A stretch of 61,490 bases of DNA from the NCBI GenBank assembly GCA_026692905.1, contig JAPLNL010000097.1, positions 1 to 61,490 of the forward strand, read 5' to 3'. The stretch comes from Planctomycetota bacterium. GTDB taxonomy: Bacteria; Planctomycetota; Planctomycetia; Pirellulales; Pirellulaceae. Below are positions 51,222 through 60,249 of this stretch, one piece after another. Within the stretch, counting starts at the first letter, position 1; the number at the start of each line of letters is the position of its first letter. Made by a program: the position numbers and the translations under genes. The notes under the pieces are model-generated. The model was not told the origin of the DNA, did no database searches, and saw nothing but the letters and a program-made list of their open reading frames with translations.

Positions 51222-52892
51222 ATGGACGCGATTGTTGCGATTTTGCGAGCTGCGCATTGCAAGAGCACACACCATTACTTTGCCATCGATGCCTTGAATG
51301 AGGTACCGAGTTCGCGTGGCAAATTGTTAGCGGACCTCCTGATGGCGAACTATTCGGATTATCTCAAGGGCGCCAAAGATCCGGACAATGTTTTTAAGGA
51401 CTTCGAGAACCATGTTCTGCATGTGAGGGATGGCTATTGGGGTGGAGCCGCCAAGACCGCTGAAAAGTGGCTGGAGCAATCCAATCGGATGCTTTCAGCA
51501 GGCAACTGGAAAGAAGCGGCTTATGCGATCGGTGTTTTGAGTCATTATTTCTCTGATCCCTTTATGCCACTTCATACGGCACAATCTCCCCGGGAAACCA
51601 TCGTGCATCGCCCGTTGGAGTGGAGCGTGTGCTGCTCCTATCAATCGATTTTCAAAATGGCCTGCGAGGACTCACAGCTCGAGTCCTTTCCTATCGGTTC
51701 GGCCAGCAATTGGCTCACCGACAGTATCCTGCGCGGTGCGACGATGGCCAATCGCTATTATGAGCCGCTCATGGACGACTACGACATGAAAGAGTCAAGT
51801 CGACACCCTGAGCTCGCACTTGGCTCCGACTCAAGGAAAACACTCGCGATGATCTTCACTTGGGTCTTAACAGGCTGGGGTAGCGTGATTGATCGCATTG
51901 CAAACGAGGCTTCAGTGAAGCTGCCAACGACTTCGCTCGCGGTCCCAACCTTGCTGGCGGGTTTGCAAATGCCGGTCAAAAAGGTTGTAGCAGGAATCGA
52001 GTCGGTGGAGCAAAAGCGAGAGGTGGAGAGGATTCTTGACGAATTCAATCGGACAGGGAATGTTGTTCGAAATGTCAGTCCAGAGCAACGAATTGTTCAG
52101 AAAATTCGAAAGGAGCGGCCCGAATTACGCCCAGAACCCTCGGTTGTTGAGCAAGCTGTCACGAGTGAGCTGATGCAACTGCAAGCAAAACCAAAAGTTG
52201 CACCGGTGCAAATCAAATCGAACACAATCGATTCAGTCAGAAGCACCAGTAACGCAATTCAACCGACTGCCTTGCCTCGAAGCCCAGAGCCGGCAAAGCT
52301 TGATCGGTCGCCGCCGGTCACCCCGCCTGTCTCGATCATCCCGACGAGCCCCCAGGTTGAACCTGCTCACGATGCTGAGCCTGCTTTGCAAAAGCCCGAG
52401 AAACAAGTTCGCGAGGTTGTAAAACCTTCGACTGAAGTAACAGCGAGTGAAAAGACAACGAAGCGTGCTAAGCTAACCGTAGACAGTCCCATTGTAGACG
52501 CACCAGCGATCGGGCCCAAATCGGCTGCTCGGCTTGAGGCCATTGGTCTGACAACGGTCCGCGATTTGTTGAGTCACGATGCAGACAGCATTTCGGCTGA
52601 ACTTCAAAGCAAATGGATCACACCTCGCATTGTTGACCAATGGCAGGATCAAGCCAGATTGGCTTGCCAGATCGAACGTCTTTCCGCAGCCGGTTCGGGG
52701 CTGCTGATCATGGCTGGGATACGCACTGCGGAGGAACTCATTCGACTTCGACCAGCAGAGGCTCATGCCATGGTTCGCGCCGCAGCGCAAACATCGGAGG
52801 GGCAGCGCTTGTTGCGTGATCAAGAACCGCCGCCATTAAAGACAATCGAAAGATGGATCGACGCTGCTCGGGCCAGCAAAAAAGCCGCTTAG
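51222..52892 (+). CDS. Zinc phospholipase C/S1-P1 nuclease-like protein fused to DUF4332
   Basis: This 556-aa protein, read from the ATG at 51222 (AAGGA nine bases upstream), has no signal peptide. About 1-235 resembles zinc-dependent phospholipase C/S1-P1 nuclease folds: early paired histidines (STHHYFAIDAL) and HYFSDPFMPLH (His108, Asp112, His118), the HxxxDxxxPxH-like metal site. About 270-425 is a Pro/Lys-rich linker. About 425-556 is DUF4332, a helix-hairpin-helix-rich module (APAIGPKSAARLEAIGLTTV...DLL) expected to bind nucleic acid. The pairing suggests a cytoplasmic metal hydrolase with a DNA- or RNA-binding tail. It follows the aminotransferase by 142 bases on the same strand. Confidence 0.75.
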   Translation: MDAIVAILRAAHCKSTHHYFAIDALNEVPSSRGKLLADLLMANYSDYLKGAKDPDNVFKDFENHVLHVRDGYWGGAAKTAEKWLEQSNRMLSAGNWKEAAYAIGVLSHYFSDPFMPLHTAQSPRETIVHRPLEWSVCCSYQSIFKMACEDSQLESFPIGSASNWLTDSILRGATMANRYYEPLMDDYDMKESSRHPELALGSDSRKTLAMIFTWVLTGWGSVIDRIANEASVKLPTTSLAVPTLLAGLQMPVKKVVAGIESVEQKREVERILDEFNRTGNVVRNVSPEQRIVQKIRKERPELRPEPSVVEQAVTSELMQLQAKPKVAPVQIKSNTIDSVRSTSNAIQPTALPRSPEPAKLDRSPPVTPPVSIIPTSPQVEPAHDAEPALQKPEKQVREVVKPSTEVTASEKTTKRAKLTVDSPIVDAPAIGPKSAARLEAIGLTTVRDLLSHDADSISAELQSKWITPRIVDQWQDQARLACQIERLSAAGSGLLIMAGIRTAEELIRLRPAEAHAMVRAAAQTSEGQRLLRDQEPPPLKTIERWIDAARASKKAA

Positions 52893-52919
52893 GCGAGCGG
52901 CAAGGTTCGGTATACTTTA

Positions 52920-52974
52920 GCACGACGCGCAAGCTAGTGATCTTTTATCCAATTCAGTAGCTTGCGCGTCGTGC
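52920..52974. repeat. CACGACGCGC-family hairpin, single pair
   Basis: CACGACGCGCAAGCTAGTGA (52921-52940) and its inverse (52954-52973, one mismatch) form a hairpin right after the DUF4332 gene. It is the same sequence as the tandem arrays at 42455 and 43011. It may act as a transcription stop or mRNA 3'-end stabiliser here. Confidence 0.75.
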
Positions 52975-52999
52975 TTGGTAGTTTTCATTCCATTGCTCA

Positions 53000-53285
53000 T
53001 TTCTGAAGCCCGGAAGGGCTGACACAGTGCCCTTCAGGCTTTGGAGTTCTTTTCTGGAACTGATCGCATTCTAATTTCCCTCGGTTTTTCGTACTCGTAC
53101 TCCGCCCGAAGGGCAGTACTCGTACTCGTACTCGATCGGATGGACAGTCGAGTACGATTACCATTTCATTGAGTACGAGTACGAGTACGAGTTCGAAATC
53201 GGAACGGAAATGTGGGTAAAGATGAGGGTTATCACCACCGGCAGAGGTTGTGTCAGTCTTTCAGACTGCGACAGTTTTGAAGTCC
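53000..53285. repeat. Composite repeat block, second copy of the 42640-42983 modules
   Basis: The block contains an AGGGCTGACACA...CCCTTCAGGC hairpin (about 53010-53040), then TCTAATTTCC and the GTACGA/TCGTAC palindrome with GCCCGAAGG (53080-53222), then ACCGGCAGAGGTTGTGTCAGTC (about 53238-53262). The same modules, with a different arrangement around them, make up the gap 42569-43010. No gene is evident in 52893-53357. Confidence 0.75.
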
Positions 53286-53347
53286 GTCCGATCATCTGCT
53301 ACAATGCCTTGACTTCAATCCCGCCATTTGCCCTCCCCACCTTCGCT

Positions 53348-53351
53348 GGAG
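53348..53351 (+). promoter_or_regulatory. Ribosome binding site that decides a GTG start
   Basis: GGAG lies six bases before the GTG at 53358. No ATG is available before the signal peptide of the following gene, and a TTG at 53328 lacks a comparable site. Confidence 0.5.
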
Positions 53352-53357
53352 CCCTCT

Positions 53358-56300
53358 GTGCCTCTCCACCCCCAAGCGTTTCATGCGCTCTTCGTCGTAT
53401 TTTTGACGACGGGTATTTTCGGGTTGAAATCCGATGCCTTCGGTCAAACGAGCCAGTCTTTCGACTCGCTTCAAGAGCAGTTTCAAGCCACGCAGTTGCC
53501 GATGCTCAAAAAGTACTGCATCACTTGCCATTCGGCGGCCGAGAACCAAGGCGAGCTCGACTTAGAGCCGTATCGCTCAGTCGCAGATATTCGAAAGAAC
53601 ATTGTTCCGTGGCAACGGGTTCTCGAAATGCTGTCCGATGGCGAAATGCCTCCTAAAGACGCAGAGAAGCAACCGACGGCATCCGAGCACGCTGCCTTGA
53701 AAAAATGGGTGCAATCGCTACTCGATTCGGATGCGCTGGCCAATGCAGGTGACCCTGGTCCGGTTATCCTTCGTCGACTCAACAATGCCGAGTTCACTTA
53801 TACGATCCAAGACCTAACAGGCGTCCCGTTGGAACCCACGCGTGAGTTTCCGACGGATAGCGCAGCGGGCGAAGGGTTTACCAACGTCGGTAGCGCGTTG
53901 GTTATTTCGCCTGCCCTTATCCAAAAATACTTGGATGCGGCCAAAGACGTATCAAGCCATGCGATGCTGGTTCCCAATGGTATTCAGTTTTCGACGAGCA
54001 CCACGCAACGTGATTGGACCAACGAGAAGCTCGCTGCCATCCAGAAGTTCTATTCTGAGTTTTCGGATAACGCGGGAGCAACCTCCGTCAACTTGCAGGG
54101 CATCCAATTCGAAACCAACGGCGGCGGGCGACTTCCGTTAGAAAAGTATTTGCGAGTGACAATTCTCGAACGCGAGGCTTTGCAAAGTGGAGCTTCATCG
54201 ATCGCTACAATCGCAGCCAAACATTCCTTGAACGAAAAGTATTTCACTGCCCTATGGGAAACATTGAATGACAAAACGCCATCTGTGGTACTCGACGTCA
54301 TTCGATCCAAATGGCGTGCCGCCAAACCTGACGATCTCACCGAGTTGATTGGGAGCATTGTTCAATGGCAAAAATCGCTTTGGCGATTTGCGACCATAGG
54401 ACACATCGGCAAGCGGGATGGACCGACGGCTTGGCAAGTGCCCATTCAACCCATTGCAGTCAGGCAGGAGATTCGCGCGAAGCTTCCGAAGCCTCAAGAC
54501 GGTAAGGACATCAAGCTGTTTTTGGTGACATCTGCTGTTTCGGACGCGAATGAAAACGATGTCGCGGTATGGGAAAACCCCCGGTTCATCGCTCCGGGCA
54601 AACCCGACTTGCTGCTCCGGGATCTGCGAACCGCGATCGCTTCCCTTTCTTCCAACCGCGAACGCGTTCTGGCGGGGGCTTCTGCGAGTCTCAAGGCAGC
54701 TGCAGAGTTGGACCAATCCACTGGCAAGTTAACGGTCGAGGAATTGTCCGAGAAATATGACGTTGAGAAGATGGTGCTTTCATCGTGGTTCCAGTACTTG
54801 GGTGTAGGAGGCGGTGAAACTCGGATCGATTCGTACATCACGAACAAGACAGAGCGTGTTGCAAGTTATGATTTCGTGCAGGGTTGGGTTGGTGCGGATG
54901 CGCTGAGCGTACTTGCCAACTCCTCCGATCAATTTGTCCGGATCCCTGGGGACATGCAGCCACATAGTATTGGCGTTCACCCATCGCCCAAGTTTCGGGC
55001 TGCGGTCGGTTGGCGAAGCCCCATCACAGGCAATGTAAAGTTTTCAGGGCATGTGCAACGGGCCCATATCGGGTGTGGTAACGGTGTTACATGGTCGTTC
55101 GAGTTGAGTCACAGCGGTTCGCGTCGGGTTCTCGCTTCGGGCGCTGCAACGAATGCCGAGGATCAAAAGTTTGCACCCAATGGAGAGTTTGGAATCCAAA
55201 AGGGAGATCTGGTATCGCTCATTGTAGGCCCAAGAAATGGTGAGCACTCCTGTGACATGACCGCGATCGATTTGACAATCCAAAGCACTTCGGATGCGAA
55301 TCAAACTTGGAACCTCGGCAAAGACGTGTCACCCGATATCCTCGCCGGCAATCCACACTCGGACCGACTTGGTAATCCAGGGGTTTGGCATTTTTATGGT
55401 GAGTCGGATTCGGGCGAAGTCAAGTCGGTCATTCCTGCTGGATCGCTACTCGCCAAATGGCAAAGTACAACCGACGAAGCAGCTCGAGAGAAACTGTCAG
55501 GGGACGTTCAATCTCTTTTGACGAACGGTCCAAAAGGATTACTAGCGGATTCGCCAGACGCCATGCTTTACAAGCAACTGACTTCGCTAAGTGGACCGCT
55601 CTTCTCCGCGGCCCGGGCTGAGTTGTTGGCGACCAAATCTAGCTTGGCCGAGGACCGCCAATCCGAATTCGGCGTCGATCCTAGTTTGTTTGGTTCGGAT
55701 CTGGGGAATAATGTGTCGGGTGTTAATAGTTTGGTTCGCCAGGCACCGTCGGTGTTGGAACTTCTCGTTCCTGAGGACTTAGTAGAGGGCTACGAATTTG
55801 TTGCAACCGGAGCATTGCATCCCGAAAAAGGCGCCGAGGGAACCGTCCAATTGCAAGTGCTTTTTGACAAACCATCACAGTTGTTACAACCGGCGGCAAG
55901 CGGCATAGGCGAAAAAGGCGCCAAGTCGACTTGGTCGGATGGCGATCGGCCATTGCAATATGATGCACCGATCTTGGTTTCCGAGGGAAGTCGTGCCAGG
56001 GCTAAATTGCTTTCGCAGTTCGATGCTTTCCGGCAGTTGTTTCCGGCTGCGCTATGCTACACCAAAATCGTACCGGTTGATGAAGTCGTAACGTTGACGC
56101 TCTTTTATCGGGAGGATGATCATCTGAAACGCTTGATGTTGAGCGACGAGCAATCGGCCAAACTGGACCAACTGTGGGACGAGTTGCACTTCGTAAGCCA
56201 AGATGCGTTTGCGCTCGTGGACGCTTACGAACAGCTGTGGCAGTTCGCAACCCAGGATGCAGATCCAAGCGCCTTTACGCCCATGCGGGAAGGCATCGTG

Positions 56301-57581
56301 AAGCGTGCGGACGAGTTCAAGCAGCAATTGCTAGCCGCGGAGCCGAAACACCTGCAAGCGGTTCTCGATTTTGCCAATCGTGCTTGGCGAAGACCAATGA
56401 CGAACGCCGAATCAAAAGAGCTCAAAGGACTTTACGAAAAATTACGAACCGAAGAGCTACCTCATGCGACCGCTGTAAGAATGCTTTTGTCTCGAGTTTT
56501 GGTATCCCCAGCATTCTTATATCGCGGCGAAGCGGCCGCGAAAGGCAAGTCAGCGGGGGCCGTTAGCAATCATGAATTAGCGTCTCGCTTGAGTTATTTC
56601 CTCTGGTCGTCGCTGCCAGATCAAGAGTTGTTGGACGAAGCTGCAAGCAATCGCCTGCATGAACCTCAAGTCTTACGCAAACAAATGCAACGCATGATGT
56701 CCGATGGTCGAATGCGGCGCATGGCGATCGAGTTTGGCTGCCAGTGGCTTCACATTCGGGAGTTTGATAAGTTTGACGAAAAGAGTGAAACGCATTTCCC
56801 AGAGTTCGCTGAGTTGAAGTCCGATATGTACGAGGAGTCCATTCTCTTCTTCGAGGACATGTTTCGAAACGATGGTTCTGTGTTGGATTTATTAAACGCG
56901 GATCATACCTTTCTGAACGCTCGCCTTGCCAAGTTCTACGGTATGGATGGGGTGGAAGGAGATTGGGAGAGAGTCGAAGGGACAAGGAAATCATCACGTG
57001 GGGGTATTCTTAGCATGGCGTCGACCATGGCCAAACAATCGGGCGCATCGCGAACCAGTCCGATCTTGAGAGGAAATTGGGTTTCCGAGTTTTTGCTGGG
57101 TGAGAAACTGCCTCGCCCCCCAAAGAATGTGCCGGTTTTACCAGAGGATGTGCCCTCGGATCTCACAGAACGGCAACTGGTGGAACGCCATAGCAATGAC
57201 CCAGCATGCGCCAAATGCCATCAACGCATTGATGGATTCGGTTATGCGTTGGAGCTTTACGATACCATTGGTCGGTTGAGAAGCCAGGATGCGCATGGCT
57301 TCAAAATCGATACGGAATCGGTACTTCGAGACGGCACGAAAATCTCTGGTGCCGATGGCTTGCGTGAATACATTGGCACTACGCGTCGCAATGACTTTCT
57401 GCAAACCTTTTGTCGACGTTTTCTTGGCTATGCCATTGGACGATCGGTGCAGTTATCGGACAAGCCTCTCATCGATGAGATGGTCAAGCAGCTAAGTGCA
57501 AACAACTATCGAATCTCGATCGCCGTGCTTTTGATTTTAGAGAGCCCACAATTCAAGATGATTCGAGGAGAAGACAAATGA
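53358..57581 (+). CDS. Giant planctomycete cytochrome c, DUF1587/1592/1588/1595/1585 family
   Basis: This protein of about 1407 aa starts at a GTG and has a signal peptide (HALFVVFLTTGIFGLKSDAFG). An N-terminal planctomycete cytochrome has CITCH and MPPKDAEKQP. DUF1587 follows (LRRLNNAEFTYTIQDLTGV...FPTDSAAGEGF). A long middle (about 230-760) has a beta-rich part of unknown class. Then come DUF1595/1592 (FANRAWRRPMTNAESKEL, SRLSYFLWSSLPDQELLDEA), DUF1588 (RGGILSMASTMAKQSGASRTSPILRGNW) and DUF1585 with a second heme motif CAKCHQRIDGFG. This family usually has a DUF1552 partner gene directly downstream; here the next gene is cstA on the other strand, so it is an orphan in this window. Function unknown; a periplasmic redox enzyme is inferred. 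Confidence 0.9.
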   Translation: MPLHPQAFHALFVVFLTTGIFGLKSDAFGQTSQSFDSLQEQFQATQLPMLKKYCITCHSAAENQGELDLEPYRSVADIRKNIVPWQRVLEMLSDGEMPPKDAEKQPTASEHAALKKWVQSLLDSDALANAGDPGPVILRRLNNAEFTYTIQDLTGVPLEPTREFPTDSAAGEGFTNVGSALVISPALIQKYLDAAKDVSSHAMLVPNGIQFSTSTTQRDWTNEKLAAIQKFYSEFSDNAGATSVNLQGIQFETNGGGRLPLEKYLRVTILEREALQSGASSIATIAAKHSLNEKYFTALWETLNDKTPSVVLDVIRSKWRAAKPDDLTELIGSIVQWQKSLWRFATIGHIGKRDGPTAWQVPIQPIAVRQEIRAKLPKPQDGKDIKLFLVTSAVSDANENDVAVWENPRFIAPGKPDLLLRDLRTAIASLSSNRERVLAGASASLKAAAELDQSTGKLTVEELSEKYDVEKMVLSSWFQYLGVGGGETRIDSYITNKTERVASYDFVQGWVGADALSVLANSSDQFVRIPGDMQPHSIGVHPSPKFRAAVGWRSPITGNVKFSGHVQRAHIGCGNGVTWSFELSHSGSRRVLASGAATNAEDQKFAPNGEFGIQKGDLVSLIVGPRNGEHSCDMTAIDLTIQSTSDANQTWNLGKDVSPDILAGNPHSDRLGNPGVWHFYGESDSGEVKSVIPAGSLLAKWQSTTDEAAREKLSGDVQSLLTNGPKGLLADSPDAMLYKQLTSLSGPLFSAARAELLATKSSLAEDRQSEFGVDPSLFGSDLGNNVSGVNSLVRQAPSVLELLVPEDLVEGYEFVATGALHPEKGAEGTVQLQVLFDKPSQLLQPAASGIGEKGAKSTWSDGDRPLQYDAPILVSEGSRARAKLLSQFDAFRQLFPAALCYTKIVPVDEVVTLTLFYREDDHLKRLMLSDEQSAKLDQLWDELHFVSQDAFALVDAYEQLWQFATQDADPSAFTPMREGIVKRADEFKQQLLAAEPKHLQAVLDFANRAWRRPMTNAESKELKGLYEKLRTEELPHATAVRMLLSRVLVSPAFLYRGEAAAKGKSAGAVSNHELASRLSYFLWSSLPDQELLDEAASNRLHEPQVLRKQMQRMMSDGRMRRMAIEFGCQWLHIREFDKFDEKSETHFPEFAELKSDMYEESILFFEDMFRNDGSVLDLLNADHTFLNARLAKFYGMDGVEGDWERVEGTRKSSRGGILSMASTMAKQSGASRTSPILRGNWVSEFLLGEKLPRPPKNVPVLPEDVPSDLTERQLVERHSNDPACAKCHQRIDGFGYALELYDTIGRLRSQDAHGFKIDTESVLRDGTKISGADGLREYIGTTRRNDFLQTFCRRFLGYAIGRSVQLSDKPLIDEMVKQLSANNYRISIAVLLILESPQFKMIRGEDK

Positions 57582-57715
57582 CCTGCTTGCAGAGACACGC
57601 TTCTCGGGACTGCGCGACGTTTAAGCGTCACGATAACAAGGAACAATTGCGTTTCATTTATGCGACCAGAACGTTCGAGAAAACGAAATGAGGCGATAGC
57701 GTCGACGGCAAGTGT

Positions 57716-59866
57716 CTAATCGCGGTTAGGGCTACGTATTTGCTCCTTCCTTTTCGGCAAAAAGCTTACGCACTTTGCGATTGAGCTGCCCAAGATGACT
57801 ACGAAGCAGAAGATCAAAAACACGATTGCCAAGCAGCATAATCCGCCTTGCAACTGTTCCGCGAGGTTGTTGGTCGACCAGCCGCGTCGAAACGTCGGCC
57901 AGAATCGTCCTGTGACCATTTGTGCCGCCGCGGTAAATGTAGTCGACACGATAAACAATAATGGAATCGCAGTCACGCAAACGTATCGACTACGGCCGCA
58001 TTGGAATAGCCAGGTTGTAACGACACACAACGCGATACCAGCTAGTAATTGATTGGCAATTCCAAACATGGGCCAGATCGTGTCGATCGAGCTGCTCCAA
58101 ATCAACGCCCCCCACGCCATTGTGACAAGCCCTGTGCTGAGGATCACTCCGGGCCACCAATCCATCTTCGCAAACCTGGGAATGAAACTTCCTAGAACTT
58201 CCTGAAGCAAAAATCTCGCGATTCGCGTTCCGGTGTCGATCGTTGTCAAGATGAACAGAGCTTCAAACATGATCGCAAAATGAAACCAATATTTGATGAC
58301 ACTATCGATAGCGATCGTGCTGGAGATTTTTTGCATTGCATCGGTCATGATCTTGGCCATGCCAACAGCGAGTGTTACGGCGCCACCTGTTCTCCCTCGC
58401 AGCGTCTCTCCACCGACTTGCCGCTCGAGCTCTTGCAAGTGGTCCACGTCGGCATGCATCTTAGTCAAAGTTTCCGCGTGCAAATGGATCTTGCTCAAGT
58501 CGATATTAATGGCCCAGTAATCTCCAGCGGGCATTGCTGCCGCCACAAACAGGGCACAAACCGCGACCAAGCCTTCCATCAACATAGCACCGTAACCGAT
58601 CAATCGGAGATCGCCTTCCGACTGGACCATCTTTGGGGTGGTTCCCGAGGAAACCAAGGAATGGAAACCCGAGATGGCACCGCACATGATGCAAATGAAA
58701 ACGAATGGAAAAATAGCGCCATTAAAATAAGGGCCTCCGCCGTTAGCGTAAAATTCGTTCACCGCAGGCGCTTGCATGACCGGATTGGCAATGATCAATC
58801 CGAGCAACAGAACGAGAATCGTTCCGATCTTCAAAATGCTGGACAAGTAATCGCGTGGGCAGAGCAACAACCAAACGGGTAGCACCGACGCGATGAAACC
58901 ATAAGCACAAATCGCTACGATGATTCCTTGACGCGAAAGCGAAAAATACGGCTCTAGGACAGAACCAGGGATCCAATTTCCAGCAACGGTCGCTCCCAAG
59001 ACGCCGATGGCACCTATGAGGGAGGCCTCTCCAATGCGCCCTTTTCTGAAGCGGTACATATACAAACCGACAAACAATGCGATTGGGATGGTACAAAAAA
59101 TCGTAAACGTACCCCATGAGCTACCGCGAATCAGCTCAAATGACTTCGCTGGGACAATGAATCCATCCGCGGATTGCTTCAGTTCGGCGTTCGCGGGAAC
59201 TTGCATGGTAAAGGTCTCGCTACGCTTGAAGCTGACCTTGCGCGGTTCTTCATTTGAATCAGGCTTAACCGACCCCATCGTATATTCGATCGTTGAGCCA
59301 GGTGGAACTTGCAATCGAGTGCCACTTGAGTTGGGTTGTTTTTCGAGTTCTCCCGGGAAAATGATCTTTGATCCCGCTACCATCGGAACAGACTCGCCGC
59401 CTAGTGCCTTGACCACCACGATTCCCAAACCAGACAACGCAATAATGACAATGAACAGGATGGCGGCTGAGGCGAGTAACCCTACGCGCGGCCCCAAAAG
59501 TTCCCTGGCCATCTGAGCTAGCGACTTTCCCTCGAACCTCACGCTCGCACTCAAAACCAAAAAATCTTGAACAGCCCCAGCCAAACAAACTCCAATTACA
59601 AGCCAAATCAAGCCGGGCATGTAACCAAACTGAATGGCGAGCACAGGGCCGATGAGCGGTCCTGCTCCGGAAATCGCTGCGAAGTGATGGCCGAAAAGAA
59701 TCCAACGATTGGTCGGATGGTAATTTTGTCCATCATCCAACCGAACAGCTGGCGTCTGAATGTTGGGGTCGTTGCAAGCCACTCGGGTTGCCAAAAACAC
59801 ACTGTAAAAGCGGTAGGCGATCGCCATGATTGCCAGAACGAGCAGTAGTAACGGGGCTGCATGCAT
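57716..59866 (-). CDS. cstA: Carbon starvation protein CstA-like peptide/pyruvate transporter
   Basis: This 716-aa inner-membrane protein has many transmembrane segments and the CstA core at the N-terminus (GHHFAAISGAGPLIGPVLAIQFGYMPGLIWLVIG) followed by GAVQDFLVL. CstA proteins take up peptides or pyruvate when carbon is short. A soluble segment of about 85 residues (about 170-255, with LEKQPNSSGTRLQVPPG) interrupts the usual helix order; I remember similar inserts in CstA homologues of this phylum but cannot check. It is divergent from glutamine synthetase across a 383-base gap. Confidence 0.9.
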   Translation of the reverse strand: MHAAPLLLLVLAIMAIAYRFYSVFLATRVACNDPNIQTPAVRLDDGQNYHPTNRWILFGHHFAAISGAGPLIGPVLAIQFGYMPGLIWLVIGVCLAGAVQDFLVLSASVRFEGKSLAQMARELLGPRVGLLASAAILFIVIIALSGLGIVVVKALGGESVPMVAGSKIIFPGELEKQPNSSGTRLQVPPGSTIEYTMGSVKPDSNEEPRKVSFKRSETFTMQVPANAELKQSADGFIVPAKSFELIRGSSWGTFTIFCTIPIALFVGLYMYRFRKGRIGEASLIGAIGVLGATVAGNWIPGSVLEPYFSLSRQGIIVAICAYGFIASVLPVWLLLCPRDYLSSILKIGTILVLLLGLIIANPVMQAPAVNEFYANGGGPYFNGAIFPFVFICIMCGAISGFHSLVSSGTTPKMVQSEGDLRLIGYGAMLMEGLVAVCALFVAAAMPAGDYWAINIDLSKIHLHAETLTKMHADVDHLQELERQVGGETLRGRTGGAVTLAVGMAKIMTDAMQKISSTIAIDSVIKYWFHFAIMFEALFILTTIDTGTRIARFLLQEVLGSFIPRFAKMDWWPGVILSTGLVTMAWGALIWSSSIDTIWPMFGIANQLLAGIALCVVTTWLFQCGRSRYVCVTAIPLLFIVSTTFTAAAQMVTGRFWPTFRRGWSTNNLAEQLQGGLCCLAIVFLIFCFVVILGSSIAKCVSFLPKRKEQIRSPNRD

Positions 59867-59940
59867 AATAAGCCAAAGTAATCAAGGAGAGGTGGGATTA
59901 AAGAAACTTTGCGGGTCGCTTGCTGAGCTGAAAGGAGGCG

Positions 59941-59977
59941 GTTAAGGTATTGTTCGGTTAAGCAATACCAGCTTAAC
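59941..59977. promoter_or_regulatory. Hairpin in the cstA-glnII divergent region
   Basis: GTTAAGGTATTG (59941-59952) pairs with CAATAC...CTTAAC (59963-59977) with a three-base bulge, forming a 12-bp stem. It lies 75 bases before the cstA start and about 270 before the glutamine synthetase start. It may be a leader hairpin of cstA or a protein-binding dyad. The rest of 59867-60249 shows no gene and no convincing sigma-54 site. Confidence 0.4.
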
Positions 59978-60249
59978 ATCAGTCACCCAACGGTGTAGCT
60001 TGTAGATCGGATTTCTTGGGCGGGTTCGGCAAACCGGATCGACCAAATACGAAGTCTTATTGCGGGGCGTTGGGCTGGAGACTTTAAGACAGAATGTTTG
60101 GGTAGACAGGCTGTTTGAGAGTTGATTGGTGTCGGTTGGGCGGCGGACATGCTGGCGTGAATGCATGTGTTGTTTCCCGTGCAGGAATGCAGGGAATGCG
60201 AACCGAAATCGTATTTTAAGTACCTCAAGTATGCGAGAGATGTAGCTGA

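Noticed and set aside
60125-60165. Possible sigma-54 promoter (GG-N10-GC) upstream of glutamine synthetase
   Set aside because: The best match (within GGGCGGCGGACATGC) keeps only the GG/GC pair and lacks the TGGCAC and TTGC context, so it is no better than expected by chance.
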